Source: Bartonella tribocorum CIP 105476 (GTDB lineage Bacteria > Pseudomonadota > Alphaproteobacteria > Rhizobiales > Rhizobiaceae). Taken from it: 64,000 nt of DNA. Position 1 is the stretch's first letter. Each line of letters begins with the position of its first letter. Under the pieces are notes generated by a model. The model was not told the DNA's origin. It ran no database searches and worked only from the letters and a program-made list of their open reading frames with translations. Location of the stretch: assembly GCF_000196435.1 (NCBI RefSeq), contig NC_010161.1, positions 992,001 to 1,056,000 of the forward strand, written 5' to 3'. The position numbers and the translations under genes were made by a program. Positions 61,950 through 64,000 of this stretch are shown piece after piece.

Positions 61950-64000
61950 TTATTCAGTTTCTCTTAATACCAAATTTGGTAAGTTTTTTACGATTTTCAT
62001 TGTTTCTAAACTTACGGTAATAACCTTTTGAAATAACTCTAGAGGGTAGGCAGGGTTGCCAACGGTTTCAACAGCATAGCGATTGGCATCATTAACAATA
62101 CCACTCTTTTTATCAGTCTTTACACATTGACGTCCCATAACCCATTCAAGAGCGGGTTTACCATTGACGATATACTTATAAGCTTCAAGAGGGATATCTG
62201 TTATTGTGATATTGCTATTATAAATAACAGTGGTTTTATCTTTCTCTTTACCTGCTTTTGCGAATTTCATTTCAGTTACATAATAGAATTTTTCGGGATT
62301 AGAGATCTCTGTTTGTTTTGGATTGCCCTTTTTAAAGGTCACTGGATAAGGCTCTACATCTTCATAATTCACGTGCAGATGACCCAATTTACGCCCTGCT
62401 GTTACAAATTTCCAAAAATCATCAGCATTCTTTACACAAGGGATACGAGGTAATTCTTTAGAGAGGTTATCAGCATAACGAGAGCGATAATCTTTTGAAT
62501 GAAGTAAACCGTAAACATAATAGAATAGATCATCTTTAGTGATAGTCTCATTAGGATAAGCGGCTTTAAAATGTGCTAATCCTTCATCAGTAATGGCATC
62601 ACGCTTCTGTAAACCAGCTGTTGTGTTTGCTTCTGTAAATAAATGGGATTGGTTTTCACTTTTACTTTTTGAAACCGAAGTGTCTTCGTAAATATAACGT
62701 GGAAAACATTGACCACTCTCTATTGTAGTAAGATTAGGTATACTTTTAGCCATCAAAACAGAAAAACCACTTCTTGCGCCTATACCTGTAACTTGTATTA
62801 CCTTATTTTCGACTACTTGCCCCATCGGAAATATACGCGGCATTTGGTAAGTTCTTTCATTAAAAATACGATTGTAATAGAGCCATTGCTTTGTAAAGGG
62901 ACGATAAAGACTTTGAACTGAACAATTACTTTCAAATTCGGAAACTTTTCCTCTTACAAACTCTTCTTTTAGACTACTACTCCAACTGATTTTTTTAGCA
63001 TCAACGTTAACAAAATTGTCTACAGCATTTTTACGTATCCTGCTATCAACATGCCCATAAGCATTATTAAAACGTTCTACTTCACTATTATAGAAAGCAA
63101 TCGTATTAGTCATATTTTTTGCTAAAACTTTACGGCTTGAATTGTACGCCCAAGCATCACGATTGGTTGAAACTCCAAGAGAAAAATTTTCAAAAAGTTT
63201 TTTACCATGACCTTTTTTAACACCTAGAGCTAAGAACGCTTTGAAATTTTCATCACGTTGATGAATCCAATCACCATGTTCATCCGGCGTAATTGTTTGC
63301 CATTTTTGTTTACGCGTAATGCCATCAATACTACCAAAGAACTTGATTATCTTAAGTTTTTTTGTAGTAGAAAGATTATCTCCAATGTCATGATAGTAAA
63401 TTTTACAATCTCCAGAAACACTAGGATTTTTGATAAATAGTGTCACAGCAATACCGGTCATACTTCCATTGCAAAAAATATTTTCTCCTTCTTGAGCAGT
63501 TCCATTGCTTAACATATTTTTACGTATATCCCCTCGTAAATTAAGCACATAAATACTTGTAAATTCTTTGGCTAAAGATTTTCGTAAGCCAGCCATTGTC
63601 GACTTTTCTATATAACCAGAGCCAGAAACAAAGCCGATTACCCCAGCATTCTCAATACGGTCGCTTGCCCAGCGTATAGCACGAATATAACTGTCATATA
63701 ACTTTTGCGTACTAGTTGCTCTAGATTGAGCGGCGTAAGTTTCACCGATACGTTTATTTAATATGGGATAGGGAGTATTCTTTGCATTATCATTTTCATT
63801 TTTTTGTCCTACGGAATAAGGGGGGTTACCAAAGATAACTTTAATATTTAGATTTTTCTGAAGTTCCAAATATTCACTGTTTTCTTTAAACAATTCCTGT
63901 AGCAGATTTTTCTCTTCAAGCATCCGAAATGTATCAGTCAAACCAATATGCTTGAAAGGGATATACTCACCTTTCATAAGACTATGATAAGTCGATTCAA
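61950..64000 (-). CDS. Type ISP-like helicase/methyltransferase, C-terminal part
   Basis: At least 683 codons, open through the right window edge, so the N-terminus is outside. The N6-adenine methyltransferase motif IV appears as VIFGNPPYS about 55 residues from the visible start. GVIGFVSGSGYIEKSTMAGLRK follows, then a long target-recognition-like region (FVYG-like YYVYGLLHSKDYR, LPRIPCVKN) as in DEAD/DEAH helicase-methylase fusions of the type ISP restriction family. No frameshift is seen. It could be an active restriction-modification or phage-defence enzyme. Confidence 0.82.
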   Translation of the reverse strand, partial: ESTYHSLMKGEYIPFKHIGLTDTFRMLEEKNLLQELFKENSEYLELQKNLNIKVIFGNPPYSVGQKNENDNAKNTPYPILNKRIGETYAAQSRATSTQKLYDSYIRAIRWASDRIENAGVIGFVSGSGYIEKSTMAGLRKSLAKEFTSIYVLNLRGDIRKNMLSNGTAQEGENIFCNGSMTGIAVTLFIKNPSVSGDCKIYYHDIGDNLSTTKKLKIIKFFGSIDGITRKQKWQTITPDEHGDWIHQRDENFKAFLALGVKKGHGKKLFENFSLGVSTNRDAWAYNSSRKVLAKNMTNTIAFYNSEVERFNNAYGHVDSRIRKNAVDNFVNVDAKKISWSSSLKEEFVRGKVSEFESNCSVQSLYRPFTKQWLYYNRIFNERTYQMPRIFPMGQVVENKVIQVTGIGARSGFSVLMAKSIPNLTTIESGQCFPRYIYEDTSVSKSKSENQSHLFTEANTTAGLQKRDAITDEGLAHFKAAYPNETITKDDLFYYVYGLLHSKDYRSRYADNLSKELPRIPCVKNADDFWKFVTAGRKLGHLHVNYEDVEPYPVTFKKGNPKQTEISNPEKFYYVTEMKFAKAGKEKDKTTVIYNSNITITDIPLEAYKYIVNGKPALEWVMGRQCVKTDKKSGIVNDANRYAVETVGNPAYPLELFQKVITVSLETMKIVKNLPNLVLRETE

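Overview
The window reads as AT-rich alphaproteobacterial DNA and looks like Bartonella. The citrate synthase (gltA), the gltX-gltA pairing, a second glutamyl-tRNA synthetase, and the mix of AntA/AntB antirepressor genes with BrnTA, HicAB and HigBA toxin-antitoxin loci all fit that genus. I cannot fix the species from the sequence alone. A rodent-associated, prophage-rich Bartonella is a reasonable guess.

Region 1 (1-19.3 kb) is ordinary chromosome: an amino-acid ABC transporter binding protein, gltA, gltX, comEC, rpiA, a DUF2059 secreted protein, glutathione reductase, a class II DAHP synthase, glutamine-dependent NAD synthetase, a second gltX, an RhlE-like DEAD-box helicase, NAD kinase, tRNA-Arg(CCG) and a YbfB/YjiJ-type MFS transporter. 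Region 2 (19.3-30 kb) is decayed accessory DNA. It holds a dead tautomerase gene, a P2-like tail remnant (tape-measure tail, gpU, gpX, gpD) whose gpD is fused to the end of a DNA adenine methylase, a lipoprotein-like alpha/beta hydrolase, toxin-antitoxin loci in several states of decay, and lambda-type tail fragments.

Region 3 (30-55.7 kb) holds two related lambda-like early regions, A and B, placed head to head around the integrase at about 42.9 kb. A runs from ssb at 30.7 kb to the excisionase-like gene at 42.7 kb. B runs from the integrase at 42.9 kb to a truncated ssb at 55.7 kb. Each has a repressor/Cro switch with its own operator family, one operon toward the centre (a small acidic protein, antirepressors, hexapeptide-repeat proteins, a single-strand annealing protein, a YqaJ exonuclease, then excisionase or integrase), and one outward operon (RuvC-like nuclease, two DUF1376 proteins, an overlapping out-of-frame gene, a 126-139 aa protein, an antirepressor, ssb). 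Repressor A carries a LexA-type autocleavage domain; repressor B does not. A uses an ERF annealing protein and B a RecT/Bet, yet both share the same C-terminal tail and the same exonuclease partner.

Region 4 (54-60.6 kb) carries four tandem hexapeptide-repeat genes beyond a long gene-free stretch with repeated hairpins. Ten members of this YdcK-like left-handed beta-helix family lie in 20 kb, one fused to a dATP/dGTP diphosphohydrolase-type domain. Region 5 (60.6-64 kb) is a gene-poor spacer and the C-terminal part of a type ISP-like helicase/methyltransferase that runs off the window.

The most striking feature is a family of about 200-nt structured leaders, three close copies and one divergent, upstream of two AntA/AntB antirepressors, one Rha antirepressor and the four-gene hexapeptide operon. 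In each, a 7-nt word occurs twice (far upstream, and overlapping the ribosome binding site) and its exact complement occurs once between them. The word differs in every copy but the complementarity is kept. This is the signature of a two-state RNA switch that can hide or expose the Shine-Dalgarno.
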